Below are positions 22,270 to 30,921 of a DNA stretch of 38,906 nucleotides, one piece after another; position 1 is the first letter of the stretch, and every line of letters begins with the position of its first letter. The notes below the pieces were generated by a model. The model was given only the letters and a program-made list of their open reading frames with translations. It was not told the origin of the DNA and did no database searches. Location of the stretch: contig CADEFF010000036.1 in assembly GCA_902826565.1 (NCBI GenBank), positions 1-38,906 on the forward strand, given 5' to 3'. Origin of the DNA: an uncultured Rhodospirillaceae bacterium. Lineage in GTDB: Bacteria > Pseudomonadota > Alphaproteobacteria > Dongiales > Dongiaceae. Made by a program: the position numbers and the translations under genes.

Positions 22270-23169
22270 ATGAGCGTGCTGCCTTTCGACGACCGCGACG
22301 GAACGATCTGGTTCGACGGCAAGCTCGTGCCGTGGCGCGACGCGCGGCTCCATGTCCTGACCCACGGCCTGCACTATGCCTCCTGCGTGTTCGAAGGCGA
22401 GCGCGCCTATGAGGGGCAGATCTTCAAGATGACCGAGCATAACGAGCGGCTGGTGAAGTCCGCCGAGATTCTCGGCTTCGAGATCCCCTACAGCGTCGCG
22501 GAGATCGATGCCGCCTGCCTGCAAACCCTGCAGGCGATGAAGCTGACGGACGCCTATGTCCGCCCGGTGGCGTGGCGCGGCAGCGAAATGATGGGCGTGG
22601 CGGCGCAGCACAACAAGATTCACCTCGCCATCGCGGTCTGGGAATGGCCGTCCTATTTCTCGCCGGAGCTGCTCGAGAAGGGCATCCGGCTCTGCTGGTC
22701 GAAATGGAAGCGGCCCTCGCCGGAAACCGCGCCGACCAACTCGAAGGCGGCCGGCCTCTACATGATCTGCACGCTGTCGAAACACGAGGCGGAGCGGACG
22801 GGCTATGCCGACGCGCTCATGCTGGATTATCGCGGCCAGGTGGCGGAATGCACCGGCGCCAACGTTTTCCTGGTGATCGACGGCGAGATCCATACCCCCA
22901 CGCCCGATTGCTTCCTCGACGGCATCACGCGGCGCACCGCCATGGAGCTGGCGCGCCGGCGCGGGATCAAGGTGGTGGAACGGGCGATCTGGCCGGACGA
23001 CCTCAAGAAGGCGAGCGAGATCTTCATCACCGGTACCGCGGCCGAAGTCACCCCGGTCGGCGAGATCGGCGACCTCAAATTTACCGTGGGCGCGATCACC
23101 CGTCAGATGCGCACGGACTATGCGGCCGAGGTGCGCAAGCCCGCGCGCCGGCAGAGCGCCGCGGAGTAG
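22270..23169 (+). CDS. ilvE: Branched-chain amino acid aminotransferase
   Basis: This 299-residue fold-type IV PLP enzyme transfers amino groups between glutamate and the 2-keto acids of Ile, Leu and Val. Typical segments are GTIWFDGKLVPWRDARLHVL, THGLHYASCVFEGERAY and AYVRPVAWRG. PLP Lys lies in TNSKAAGLYMICTLSKHEA, followed by ALMLDYRGQVAECTGANVF and DGITRRTAMELARRRGI. The phosphate-binding FITGTAAEVTPV follows. ATG 22270 has GAGGGA upstream. It is transcribed alone from a strong promoter, opposite petP-petR, an arrangement recurrent in alphaproteobacteria. Confidence 0.95.
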   Translation: MSVLPFDDRDGTIWFDGKLVPWRDARLHVLTHGLHYASCVFEGERAYEGQIFKMTEHNERLVKSAEILGFEIPYSVAEIDAACLQTLQAMKLTDAYVRPVAWRGSEMMGVAAQHNKIHLAIAVWEWPSYFSPELLEKGIRLCWSKWKRPSPETAPTNSKAAGLYMICTLSKHEAERTGYADALMLDYRGQVAECTGANVFLVIDGEIHTPTPDCFLDGITRRTAMELARRRGIKVVERAIWPDDLKKASEIFITGTAAEVTPVGEIGDLKFTVGAITRQMRTDYAAEVRKPARRQSAAE

Positions 23170-23197
23170 CGGCCAGTCTCCCTCTCCCCTTGCGGGC

Positions 23198-24628
23198 TCA
23201 GAGCTTCGGGCGGCGGATCGGCTTGTCGTAGAGCGGGTGGAGCGTCTCGAAGGCCGCCGCCGCGCGAAACACCGAGACGTCGTCGAACGGGCGTCCGACG
23301 ATCTGCAAGCCGGTCGGCACGCCCGATTTCGCGAAACCGGACGGCACGCTCATCACCGGGCAGCGGCTCATCATGTTGAAGGGCCAGGTCATATAGACCC
23401 CGAAGAAGCTGTCGACGGGCTTGCCGTTGATGCGCGCGGGGTCCTTCGAGGGATCGAACGTCGCCGGCATCGAGGGCAGGGCGGTGGTCGGGCAGAGCAG
23501 CAGCCGGTAGCGGCGGAAAAGCGCGCCCAGCTTCTCGAACATCCTTCCCTCGGTTTCCATCGAGGCCAGCAGCTCGATGAGCTTCGGGGTGGGGCTGGCG
23601 GCGAAGGCGCGGACATAGCTCGTCATGTGCCGCCGCTCTTTCGGCGCGAAGGTCTCGGCGATCCAGGCACCGAAGATCGCGCCGAGATGGTCGGCGGCGG
23701 CCTTCGCGATCGAGGGCGGCCAACCGAGCTCGACTTCCTCCACGATGGCGCCCATCGAGCGGAAGGCGTCGACCGCGGCCTCGGTCCGCGCCGCCACCTC
23801 GCGATCCACCTCGAAGATGTCGAGGGCGGGCGAGTAGGCGATGCGCCAGCCCTTGAGATTGCGGTCGAGCGCATTCGGGATGCGGAGCTTCGGGCGGATC
23901 GCGGCGATATCCCGCGGGTCGGGACCCGACATCACGTTCTGCAGCAGCGCGCAATCGGCGACGCTCCGTGCCATGGGTCCTGCATGGTTGTACCAATCCA
24001 GATTGAAGGCCGGCGCTTCGGGGTTGCGGCCATAGGGCGGCTTGAAGCCGTAGACCCCGCAGGCGGAGGCCGGAATGCGTACCGATCCGCCGATGTCGGT
24101 GCCGTTGGCGAGGGTGGTGAGGCCCGCCGCCAGCGCCGCGCCCGCGCCGCCGGAGGAGCCGCCGGCGCTGTATTTCAGGTTCCAGGGGGTCGCCGTAACG
24201 CCCCAGCGGCGAGACCAGCAGATGCCGGCGGCGGCGAACTCGGGCGTGGTGCTGCGGCCGAGCAGCAGGGCGCCCGCCTTCAGGATGCGGTCGGCGGAGG
24301 GCGCCGTCGTCTCGTCGATGTTGTCCTTGTAGAGGAGCGAGCCGTAGGTCGTGCGGTCGCCCGCGATGGCGGTGTCGTCCTTGATCACGACCGGAAGCCC
24401 CTCGAGGGGGCGCAGGCGCCCGTCGGTCTTCGCGTAGCGGGCCTCGGCACGGCGCGCGGCCGCGCGCGCCCGCTCGGCATAGACGTAGGTGAAGGCGTTC
24501 ACCTTCGGCCCGACGCGCTCGATCCGGGCGGCGAGCGCGTCCACCAGCTCGACCGGCGACAGGCGCCGCGCCTTGAAGCGCCGCAGCGCCTCGGCGGCGC
24601 CGAGATAGCAGAGATCGCTGTCGCTCAT
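23198..24628 (-). CDS. Amidase-signature family amidase (paralogue 1)
   Basis: This 476-residue hydrolase is of the amidase signature family. The catalytic triad is visible: Lys83 in PVVIKDDTAIAG, cis-Ser158 in AGGSSGGAGAALAAG and nucleophile Ser182 in NGTDIGGSVRIPASACG. The spacing of 24 residues between the serines is the family norm. The protein hydrolyses a linear amide or related C-N bond, with unknown specificity. No export signal is seen. It is close kin of the next gene upstream (24819-26243), sharing identical blocks such as NHAGPMARSVADCALLQNVM and SGFAKSGVPTGLQIVGRP, so the pair arose by tandem duplication. It is separated from its paralogue by a 102-bp repeat. Confidence 0.95.
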   Translation of the reverse strand: MSDSDLCYLGAAEALRRFKARRLSPVELVDALAARIERVGPKVNAFTYVYAERARAAARRAEARYAKTDGRLRPLEGLPVVIKDDTAIAGDRTTYGSLLYKDNIDETTAPSADRILKAGALLLGRSTTPEFAAAGICWSRRWGVTATPWNLKYSAGGSSGGAGAALAAGLTTLANGTDIGGSVRIPASACGVYGFKPPYGRNPEAPAFNLDWYNHAGPMARSVADCALLQNVMSGPDPRDIAAIRPKLRIPNALDRNLKGWRIAYSPALDIFEVDREVAARTEAAVDAFRSMGAIVEEVELGWPPSIAKAAADHLGAIFGAWIAETFAPKERRHMTSYVRAFAASPTPKLIELLASMETEGRMFEKLGALFRRYRLLLCPTTALPSMPATFDPSKDPARINGKPVDSFFGVYMTWPFNMMSRCPVMSVPSGFAKSGVPTGLQIVGRPFDDVSVFRAAAAFETLHPLYDKPIRRPKL

Positions 24629-24718
24629 GCGGGGATGCTCCGAAGGCCGGGACGCCGGCGGCGGGGACGGATCGTAATCCTATCCCGGCCGTCCCGGGGC
24701 ATGGCAAGTCCCGGCGCA

Positions 24719-24820
24719 AGAGCATTTTCCCACGAAGTGGGCACCGGTTCGCGGCAGAAAATGCGACCAGACCAAGGAATCCGGAGCGCGTTCCAGGTCA
24801 ACCTCGAGGAAACGCGCTCT
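24719..24820 (+). repeat. Dispersed two-hairpin repeat, copy A (complete)
   Basis: This 102-bp element begins AGAGC and ends GCTCT. The first hairpin pairs GCATTTT with AAAATGC across a segment containing GAAGTGGGCACCGGTTCGCG. The second pairs GAGCGCGTT with AACGCGCTC. It matches copy B at 27248-27349 over its whole length with only scattered differences. Its right end overlaps two bases of the stop codon of amidase paralogue 2, so the minus-strand transcript of that gene runs straight into the hairpins. Confidence 0.92.
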
Positions 24821-26243
24821 AGAGATCGGGACGCCGCTCCGGCGCGTCGTAGAGCGGGCGCAGACGCTCGAAGGCGGCGGCCGCACGGAAGACCGCCACG
24901 TCGTCATAGGGCCGGCCGACGATCTGCAGCCCCGTCGGCACGCCCGATTTCGCGAAGCCCGAGGGCACGCTCATCACCGGGCAGCGGCTCATCATGTTGA
25001 ACGGGTAGGTCAGGCACCATTCGAGATAGGCGTCGACCTTCTTTCCGTTCACCCGGAAGTCGGGATCGGTCAGGTCCTGGTCGGCCTTCACCGACGGCAC
25101 CGCGAGAGTCGGGCAGATCAGGATGTCGAAGGTCTGGAAGAGCGCCCCCAGCCGGTCGTACATCTTGCCCTCGGTCTCCATGCCGGCGAGGAAGTCCGTC
25201 ATGGTGACCTTGCGGCCGCGCCGCGCGAACTCGCGCGTATAGGGCATCAGCTTGCGACTGTGCTTCGGCAACAGCCGCGCGACCGACGCGCCGAAAATGC
25301 CGAAATGGGCGAAGGCCGCCCGATAGGCGTCCCGGGTCCAGCCGAGCTCGGTTTCCTCGACCGTGGCGCCGAGATCGCGGAAGGCCGCCATGGCGGCGCG
25401 GGTATTGGCCTCGACCTCGGGATCGACGGCGGCATAGCCGAAATCGATCGAGAGCGCGATCCGCATGCCTTTGATCGGCTCGAACCGGTCGGGGATGCGC
25501 AAGCGCGGCCGGATCGACACGATGTCGCGCGGATGCGGCCCCGACATGACGTTCTGCAGGAGCGCGCAATCGGCGACGCTGCGCGCCATCGGCCCGGCAT
25601 GGTTGTACCAATCCAGGTTGAAGGGCGCGGAATCGGGATTGCGCCCGTAGGGCGGCTTGTAGCCATAGACCCCGCAGGCCGACGCGGGGATGCGGATCGA
25701 GCCGCCGATATCCGACCCGTTCGCGAGGGTGGTGATGCCGGCCGCGAGCGCCGCGCCGGCGCCGCCCGAGGAGCCGCCGGAGGAGAAGGCGAGGTTCCAG
25801 GGCGTGCGGGTGGTGCCCCAGAGCCTGGTATGGCAGATCGGGGCGCAGGAGAACTCGGGCGCGGTCGAGCGCGCGATCATGATGGCGCCGGCCTGGAAGA
25901 TCAGCTCCGCCGGCGGCGCGGTGCGGGTGTCGACGTCGTCCTTGTGGACGAGGGACCCGAAGGTCGTGCGCTCGCCCTTGATGGTGGTCTCGTCCTTGAT
26001 GGCGACGGCAAGGCCTTCGAGCGGACGGGGCCGGCCGTCGGTTCGCGTATATTTCGCTTCGGCGCGCTTGGCCGCATCGAGCGCGCGCTCATAGAAGCGA
26101 TAGGTGAAGGCGTTGACCTTCTTCTCGACCCGGTCGGCGCGCGCGATCAGCGCATGCATCAGCTCGACCGGGGACAAGGTGCGCGCCTTGAAGCGGGCCA
26201 GGGCTTCGCTGGCCGTGATGTAGCAGAGATCGGTGTCGGTCAT
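24819..26243 (-). CDS. Amidase-signature family amidase (paralogue 2)
   Basis: This 474-residue amidase has the same architecture as its neighbour. The triad Lys is in AVAIKDETTIKG, the cis-Ser in SGGSSGGAGAALAAG and the nucleophile Ser in NGSDIGGSIRIPASACG. It diverges most in the acyl-binding mid-region (about 280-400), so the two may accept different amides. The C-terminus ERRPDL matches the paralogue's IRRPKL, so the reading frame is complete even though the stop codon touches repeat copy A. GAGGGG lies upstream of ATG 26243. It is transcribed towards paralogue 1, 190 bp away. Confidence 0.95.
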   Translation of the reverse strand: MTDTDLCYITASEALARFKARTLSPVELMHALIARADRVEKKVNAFTYRFYERALDAAKRAEAKYTRTDGRPRPLEGLAVAIKDETTIKGERTTFGSLVHKDDVDTRTAPPAELIFQAGAIMIARSTAPEFSCAPICHTRLWGTTRTPWNLAFSSGGSSGGAGAALAAGITTLANGSDIGGSIRIPASACGVYGYKPPYGRNPDSAPFNLDWYNHAGPMARSVADCALLQNVMSGPHPRDIVSIRPRLRIPDRFEPIKGMRIALSIDFGYAAVDPEVEANTRAAMAAFRDLGATVEETELGWTRDAYRAAFAHFGIFGASVARLLPKHSRKLMPYTREFARRGRKVTMTDFLAGMETEGKMYDRLGALFQTFDILICPTLAVPSVKADQDLTDPDFRVNGKKVDAYLEWCLTYPFNMMSRCPVMSVPSGFAKSGVPTGLQIVGRPYDDVAVFRAAAAFERLRPLYDAPERRPDL

Positions 26244-26348
26244 GGCCCCTCAACGCGCATCCGAGGCAGGTCCGCGCCAGGCCTGCGCTTTCCGGCGCCT
26301 CCCCCTGGGGTCACCTTGCCAGCCGAGGCCGCGCAAGGGAAGCGCGGC

Positions 26349-26795
26349 TCAGCGCCAGCGGCGCTTCGCGTCCTCGTCGCTCGCGCGCGCCTCGACCCAG
26401 CCGGCGCCTTCCGGCCCTTCCTCGAGCTTCCAGAAGGGCGCCTCGGTCTTCAGCCAGTCGATGAGAAACTGGCAGCTCGCGAGCGCCGCCTCGCGATGGG
26501 CCGAGGCGGTGACCACCAGCACGATCCGGTCGCCGGGCTCGAGCCGGCCGTAGCGATGCACCACGAGGCTCGCCTGAAGCGGCCAGCGGCGCCGCGCCTC
26601 CGCCTCGATCTCGGCGAGCTTCTTCTCGGTCATGCCGGGATAATGCTCGAGCGTCATCGCATCGATGCGCCGCTCGCCCGCCATCTCGCGCACCAGCCCG
26701 ACGAAGGCGGCGAGCCCGCCGATGTCGGTGCGGCCGGCGGTCATGGCGGCGATCTCGGCGCCCGGGTCGAAATCCTCGCGCTGCAGGCGGATCAT
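26349..26795 (-). CDS. moaE: Molybdopterin synthase catalytic subunit MoaE
   Basis: This 148-residue subunit, with MoaD, inserts two sulfurs into cyclic pyranopterin monophosphate to make molybdopterin. Family blocks are GGLAAFVGLVREMAGERRID, TLEHYPGMTEKKLAEIEAEA, VVHRYGRLEPGDRIVLVVTA, SAHREAALASCQFLIDWLK and the conserved Lys-rich end TEAPFWKLE. ATG 26795 is 8 bp after the moaD stop; GGAGG in the moaD tail serves as its ribosome site. Its longer upstream reading frame is a shadow of moaD. Confidence 0.97.
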   Translation of the reverse strand: MIRLQREDFDPGAEIAAMTAGRTDIGGLAAFVGLVREMAGERRIDAMTLEHYPGMTEKKLAEIEAEARRRWPLQASLVVHRYGRLEPGDRIVLVVTASAHREAALASCQFLIDWLKTEAPFWKLEEGPEGAGWVEARASDEDAKRRWR

Positions 26796-26803
26796 GCGCG
26801 GGC

Positions 26804-27055
26804 TCAGCCTCCGGTAACCGGCGGGAAGAACGCGACCTCGTCGCGCGGTCCCACGGGATGGTCGCGGTCGACATATTCCTGGTTGACCGCAACCTTGACG
26901 AGGCGCGGATCGGCCAGCGCGGCCCGATAGCCGGGCCCGCGCTCGGCGAGCCAATCGACGAGCGCCCCCACCGTGCGGATCCCGGCCGGCGGGTCGATCT
27001 CCTCCTCGCCGCGGCCGATGCGGGCGCGAAACAGGGCGAAATAGAGCAGCTTCAT
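26804..27055 (-). CDS. moaD: Molybdopterin synthase sulfur carrier subunit MoaD
   Basis: This 83-residue ubiquitin-fold protein ends in Gly-Gly (FFPPVTGG), the tail that is thiocarboxylated to donate sulfur to MoaE. MKLLYFALFRARIGRGEEEI begins the fold, and VAVNQEYVDRDHPVGPRDEV is the conserved second half. ATG 27055 fits the family; an in-frame extension to 27085 does not. Upstream is a 271-bp gap to dinB that contains repeat copy B, so the ancestral uvrC-pgsA-mobB-moaD-moaE transcript may be interrupted here. Confidence 0.95.
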   Translation of the reverse strand: MKLLYFALFRARIGRGEEEIDPPAGIRTVGALVDWLAERGPGYRAALADPRLVKVAVNQEYVDRDHPVGPRDEVAFFPPVTGG

Positions 27056-27247
27056 GGGCTGAAGATAGGGCCGGCGCAGGGCCATTGCCAGCCCGCGGAC
27101 CGTCGCACCGGCGGACTGCCGCGCCCGCGAGCGCGGGACCTGGTCAACGCGAACCGATCCGATCCCGCGAAGCTCGCTCTATGTCGAACAGGCAGCAGAG
27201 ACCGGCGCATGCCTCGGGGCCGAGCCGGCGCGCGGCGATCGAGCCCG

Positions 27248-27349
27248 AGAGCATTTTCCCGCGAAGTGGGCACCGGTTCGCGGCAGAAAATGCGACCAGA
27301 TCAATGAATCCGGAGCGCGTTCCGGTTCAACCTTGAGGAAACGCGCTCT
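27248..27349 (+). repeat. Dispersed two-hairpin repeat, copy B (complete), within 3' end of dinB
   Basis: This 102-bp element is collinear with copy A. It begins AGAGCATTTTCCCGCGAAGT and ends AACGCGCTCT, with the same two hairpins. On the minus strand its right end (AGAGCGCGTTTCC) lies in frame with dinB and gives that gene its last six residues and the TGA. The left side faces moaD. Confidence 0.93.
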
Positions 27350-27626
27350 GGGATGCGAGGCCGATGCCGGTTTCGCGCTGATAGAGGATCAAGTCGAGCG
27401 AAGGCGCCTCGCCCGCGCCGGTGAAGCGGCGCATCCAGATGCGGTCGGTGCCGAGGAGATGGTTGAGCGTGCCGTGCAGCGAACCGAAGAAGGCGCCGCG
27501 ATCCGCCCGATAGTCGGCGTCCGGCAGCCTCGCCACCGCCTCGTAGATGCGGCGATTGGCCCATTGGTTGTAGCCGGCCATCATCTCGAAGAGCGGTTTC
27601 GGGGCGGCATCGCCGGCGGCGCTCAT
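27327..27626 (-). pseudogene. Truncated DinB-family protein, 3' end replaced by repeat copy B
   Basis: The 99-residue remnant carries the first half of a DinB/YfiT four-helix metalloprotein: LFEMMAGYNQWANRRIYEAV, then GAFFGSLHGTLNHLLGTDRI and WMRRFTGAGEAPSLDLILY, including the first metal His. Full-length members have about 160-170 residues and two further His in the missing half. The natural sequence ends at ASQ; the final SAFPQG is encoded by repeat DNA. The ATG overlaps the mobB stop (ATGA), so it was once a coupled gene. It is probably non-functional, though a shortened product may still be made. Confidence 0.85.
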
Positions 27627-28126
27627 TTCGACGGCAGCCCGCAATGGGCAACGACGAAATCGGCGATGGCGCGGATGTCGGCAAGGTCGATCACCGGCAG
27701 CGCGATCGCGGGGAGCGCGACGTCGCTCGCCACCGCGACGATGTGGGGATCCTCCGGATGGAGCAGCGGCTTGCCGTTCGCCGACCGATAGACCTCGATC
27801 TTGTCGTGCGGCTCGCGCTTGAAGCCTTCGATGAGGAGGAGATCGACCGGCGTCATATGCCGCATCAGCTCGGCGGCGCTCGGACCCGCCTCGCCGCGAT
27901 GCTCGTGCATCAGCGCCCAGCGTTGCGTCGAGGCGACCAGCACCTCGCGCGCACCCGCCGAGCGGTGGACGTACGAGTCCTTGCCGGGCTGGTCGATGTC
28001 GAAGTTGTGATGCGCGTGCTTCATGGTGGAAACGCTGATGCCGCGGGCGATCAGCTCGGGCAGTAGCCGCATCATCAAGGTGGTCTTCCCGCTGCCGCTC
28101 CAGCCGGCGAGCCCGAGCATCTTCAT
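27623..28126 (-). CDS. mobB: Molybdopterin-guanine dinucleotide biosynthesis protein MobB
   Basis: This 167-residue P-loop GTPase assists attachment of GMP to molybdopterin. The Walker A is GWSGSGKTTLMMRLLPELI near the N-terminus. STMKHAHHNFDIDQPGKDSY, SAGAREVLVASTQRWAL and the Walker-B-like VDLLLIEGFKREPHDKIEVY follow. These are the family hallmarks. ATG 28126 begins MKMLGLAGWSG as in relatives, though no strong ribosome site precedes it. It lies 50 bp after pgsA and overlaps dinB by four bases. Its neighbours moaD and moaE serve the same cofactor pathway. Confidence 0.95.
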   Translation of the reverse strand: MKMLGLAGWSGSGKTTLMMRLLPELIARGISVSTMKHAHHNFDIDQPGKDSYVHRSAGAREVLVASTQRWALMHEHRGEAGPSAAELMRHMTPVDLLLIEGFKREPHDKIEVYRSANGKPLLHPEDPHIVAVASDVALPAIALPVIDLADIRAIADFVVAHCGLPSK

Positions 28127-28176
28127 GGGCGCGGCCGCGGGCTCGTCGGTATCGCCGCGCGACGGTACCGCACGGC

Positions 28177-28737
28177 TCAGGCGCCGGTCTGCATGTGGCG
28201 GAGGCCGGTCCGCAGATAGTCGTAGCCGGTATAAAGGGTGAGGGCGGCGGCGGCCCACAGCAAGACCTCGCCGATCTCTCGCACCGGGATTCCCGCCGGC
28301 CCCGCATCGCCGACGATCAGCACGCCGAGCGCCACCATCTGCATGGTCGTCTTCCATTTCGCGACGGTGCTGACCGGCACTCCGACCTTGAGCTCGGCCA
28401 GATACTCGCGCAGGCCCGACACCAGGATCTCGCGGCAGAGGATGATGAGCCCGGCCAGCACCGAGACGCCGGCGAGCTGGCCGTTCGCCACCATCACCAC
28501 GATCACCGCCGCCACCAGCAGCTTGTCGGCGATCGGATCGAGGAAGCGGCCGAGCGCCGAGGTCTGCCGCATGGTGCGCGCGAAATGGCCGTCGAAATAA
28601 TCGGTGATGCAGGCGGCCGCGTAGAAGCCGCAGGCGATCCAGCGCCAGATATCCGCCGGCAGATAGAGCAGCCCGACGACGATCGGCACCACGAGGATCC
28701 GCGAAAGCGTCAGCAGATTGGGAAGGCTGGTGATCAT
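28177..28737 (-). CDS. pgsA: CDP-diacylglycerol--glycerol-3-phosphate 3-phosphatidyltransferase
   Basis: This 186-residue membrane enzyme makes phosphatidylglycerol phosphate. It begins MITSLPNLLTLSRILVVPIV, and the CDP-alcohol phosphotransferase motif is ITDYFDGHFARTMRQTSALG then RFLDPIADK, with all the metal-binding Asp. Several membrane segments (IVVMVANGQLAGVSVLAGLI and others) and CREILVSGLREYLAE follow. ATG 28737 is the family start. It lies 75 bp after uvrC, and uvrC-pgsA is a conserved alphaproteobacterial pair. Confidence 0.97.
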   Translation of the reverse strand: MITSLPNLLTLSRILVVPIVVGLLYLPADIWRWIACGFYAAACITDYFDGHFARTMRQTSALGRFLDPIADKLLVAAVIVVMVANGQLAGVSVLAGLIILCREILVSGLREYLAELKVGVPVSTVAKWKTTMQMVALGVLIVGDAGPAGIPVREIGEVLLWAAAALTLYTGYDYLRTGLRHMQTGA

Positions 28738-28812
28738 CGCGGGAGGATTCTGCCTGATGCACGGAGGCCGGAAGGGGCCCGCCGCGGCGGCCATGCCGGA
28801 TTGGCGCCGATC

Positions 28813-30921
28813 TTAGCCCTGCGCATGGAAATGGTCATAGATTTTCTTGGCGACCGTCTGGCTGATGCCGCTCACCTGCTCGAGATCGGCGAGGCCGGCC
28901 CGCGCGACGCTCCGGGCCGAGCCGAAATGCAGCAGCAGGGCCTTCTTGCGCTTGGCGCCGATCCCGGGGATCTCGTCGAGCAGCGACTGGCCGATCAGCT
29001 TCGAGCGCTTCGCGCGGTGGGTGCCGATGGCGAAGCGATGCGCCTCGTCGCGCAGGCGCTGCAGGAAGTAGAGCACCGGGTCGCGCGGCTCGAGCGAGAA
29101 GGGCGGCCGGTTCGGCAGGAAGAAGCGCTCGCGGCCGGCGTTGCGGTCGGGTCCCTTGGCGATCGCGACCAGCGCCACGTCGGCAATGCCGAGATCGGCG
29201 AAGACCTGGCAGGCGGCGCCAAGCTGTCCCTGTCCGCCGTCGAGGATCACCAGATCCGGCCACATGCCGCGCTCGCGCTCGGGATCTTCCTTGAGCGCGC
29301 GCTGGAAGCGGCGGATCAGCACCTCGCGCATCATGCCGTAATCGTCGCCGCCCGTCGGTGCCGCCGCCGGTTCCTGCAGCCGCAGCGCCGCGAGCCGTTC
29401 CGGCTCCGGCGTGGTGGCGGCTGCGATCTTCGCGTCGCTCGCGACCGTATCGTCGGCCGGGCTGTCGAGCGACGCCATGCCGGCGCCCGCCTCGATCGCC
29501 GCGCCGGTCGCCGCCGGCGTTGCCGGTTCCGCGGGCGCCGCCTCGCGCAGCTTGCCGATCGAGAATTTCCGGTAGGCGCTTTTCACAAAGCCTTCCGGAC
29601 CGGCGACGATCATCGCGCCATAGGCGTTGCGGCCCTGGATGTGGCTGTTGTCATAGACCTCGATCCGCTGCGGCACGGTCTCGATGCCGAGCGCCTTGGC
29701 GAGACCCTCGAGAAGCTGGCGCTGGGTCGAGTTCTCGGCAAGGCGCCGCGCGAGGGCCTCGCGCGCATTGGCGAGGGCGTGGTCGATGACGCGGCGTTTG
29801 TCGCCGCGCTGCGGCACCAGCAGCTCGACCTTGCGGCCGGCGGTGAGCGAGAGGGCTTCCGCCAGCAGGGCTGCTTCCGCGGGCTCGTGGCTCAGCAGCA
29901 CGGCACGGGGCGCGGTCTTGTTCTCGTAGAACTGCCCGATAAAGGCGGCCATGACCTCCGGCAGCTCGATCTGCCGGTCGTGGCTCGGGAAATAGGCGCG
30001 GTTGCCATAGTTGCTCCCGGCGCGGAAGAAGAACACCTGGACGCAAGTATGGCCGCCTGCCTGGTGGGCGGCGATGACATCCGCCTCCTCGACGCCCTCG
30101 ACGTTGATGTCCTGATGCGCCTGGATCTGGGTGAGGGCCCGGATGCGGTCGCGGAGGCGCGCCGCGGATTCGAAGTCGAGCGCGTCGCTCGCTTGCTGCA
30201 TCTGCCGCACCAGCCGCTGCTGCACGGCGCGGCTCTCGCCGGAAAGGAAGGCGCGGGCCTCGGCCACGAGGTCGGCATAGGCCGCGTCGTCGATGCGGCC
30301 GACGCAGGGCGCCGAGCAGCGCTTGATCTGAAACAGCAGACAGGGCCGCGTGCGGCCCTCGAACACGCTGTCGGAGCAGGACCGCAGGAGAAAGGCGCGC
30401 TGCAGCGCCGCGATCGCCCGGTTCACCGCGCCGGCCGAGGCGAAGGGCCCGAAATACTCGCCCTTGCGGCTTCGCGCCCCGCGATGCTTCGTCACCTGCG
30501 GCGCGCGATGATCGGCGGTGATCAGGATGTCGGGGAAGGATTTGTCGTCGCGAAGCAGGACGTTGTAGCGCGGCATCAGCCGCTTGATGAGATTGATCTC
30601 GAGCAGCAGCGCCTCGACCTCGGTGTGGGTGACGACGATTTCCATCGTCACCGTCTCCGCCACCATCCGCCGCAGCCGGTTCGGCAGCCGGTCGATCTGG
30701 ATGTAGCTCGCGACGCGCTTCCTGAGATCGCGCGCCTTGCCGACATAGAGCGCATCGCCCGCCGCGTTCAGCATGCGATAGACGCCGGGCCGGCCGGGCA
30801 GGGTCTTTAGCTGCGCCTCGATCACCGCGGCCCCGCGCGCAAAGCTCACCGGCACCGTCGGCAACGCCGTTTCCGGGGCGTCGTCGGCCGGATCGCCGGA
30901 AGGGTCGGGGCGGGTCGTCAT
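28813..30921 (-). CDS. uvrC: Excinuclease ABC subunit C
   Basis: This 702-residue nucleotide-excision-repair nuclease is longer than the usual 600-630. The GIY-YIG domain (about 41-120) contains [20 protein letters not shown]. The UVR motif for UvrB contact lies near 230-265 ([15 protein letters not shown]). The RNase-H-like domain has [20 protein letters not shown] and the DGG motif [13 protein letters not shown], and tandem HhH motifs follow at the C-terminus ([20 protein letters not shown]). The extra length is an Ala/Pro/Asp-rich insert at about 455-523, between SAYRKFSIG and [18 protein letters not shown] 30921 has AAGGAA upstream, in an AT-rich leader. UvrB is encoded at the other end of the window. 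Confidence 0.97.
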   Translation of the reverse strand: MTTRPDPSGDPADDAPETALPTVPVSFARGAAVIEAQLKTLPGRPGVYRMLNAAGDALYVGKARDLRKRVASYIQIDRLPNRLRRMVAETVTMEIVVTHTEVEALLLEINLIKRLMPRYNVLLRDDKSFPDILITADHRAPQVTKHRGARSRKGEYFGPFASAGAVNRAIAALQRAFLLRSCSDSVFEGRTRPCLLFQIKRCSAPCVGRIDDAAYADLVAEARAFLSGESRAVQQRLVRQMQQASDALDFESAARLRDRIRALTQIQAHQDINVEGVEEADVIAAHQAGGHTCVQVFFFRAGSNYGNRAYFPSHDRQIELPEVMAAFIGQFYENKTAPRAVLLSHEPAEAALLAEALSLTAGRKVELLVPQRGDKRRVIDHALANAREALARRLAENSTQRQLLEGLAKALGIETVPQRIEVYDNSHIQGRNAYGAMIVAGPEGFVKSAYRKFSIGKLREAAPAEPATPAATGAAIEAGAGMASLDSPADDTVASDAKIAAATTPEPERLAALRLQEPAAAPTGGDDYGMMREVLIRRFQRALKEDPERERGMWPDLVILDGGQGQLGAACQVFADLGIADVALVAIAKGPDRNAGRERFFLPNRPPFSLEPRDPVLYFLQRLRDEAHRFAIGTHRAKRSKLIGQSLLDEIPGIGAKRKKALLLHFGSARSVARAGLADLEQVSGISQTVAKKIYDHFHAQG

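Noticed and set aside
23198-26243. Amidase pair as part of a mobile or defence island
   Set aside because: Flanking genes are core genome, codon use matches neighbours, and no mobility gene is present; the adjacent repeat is non-coding.
28195-30810. 871-codon plus-strand open frame opposite uvrC and pgsA
   Set aside because: It is the reverse-strand shadow of uvrC and pgsA with no family match.
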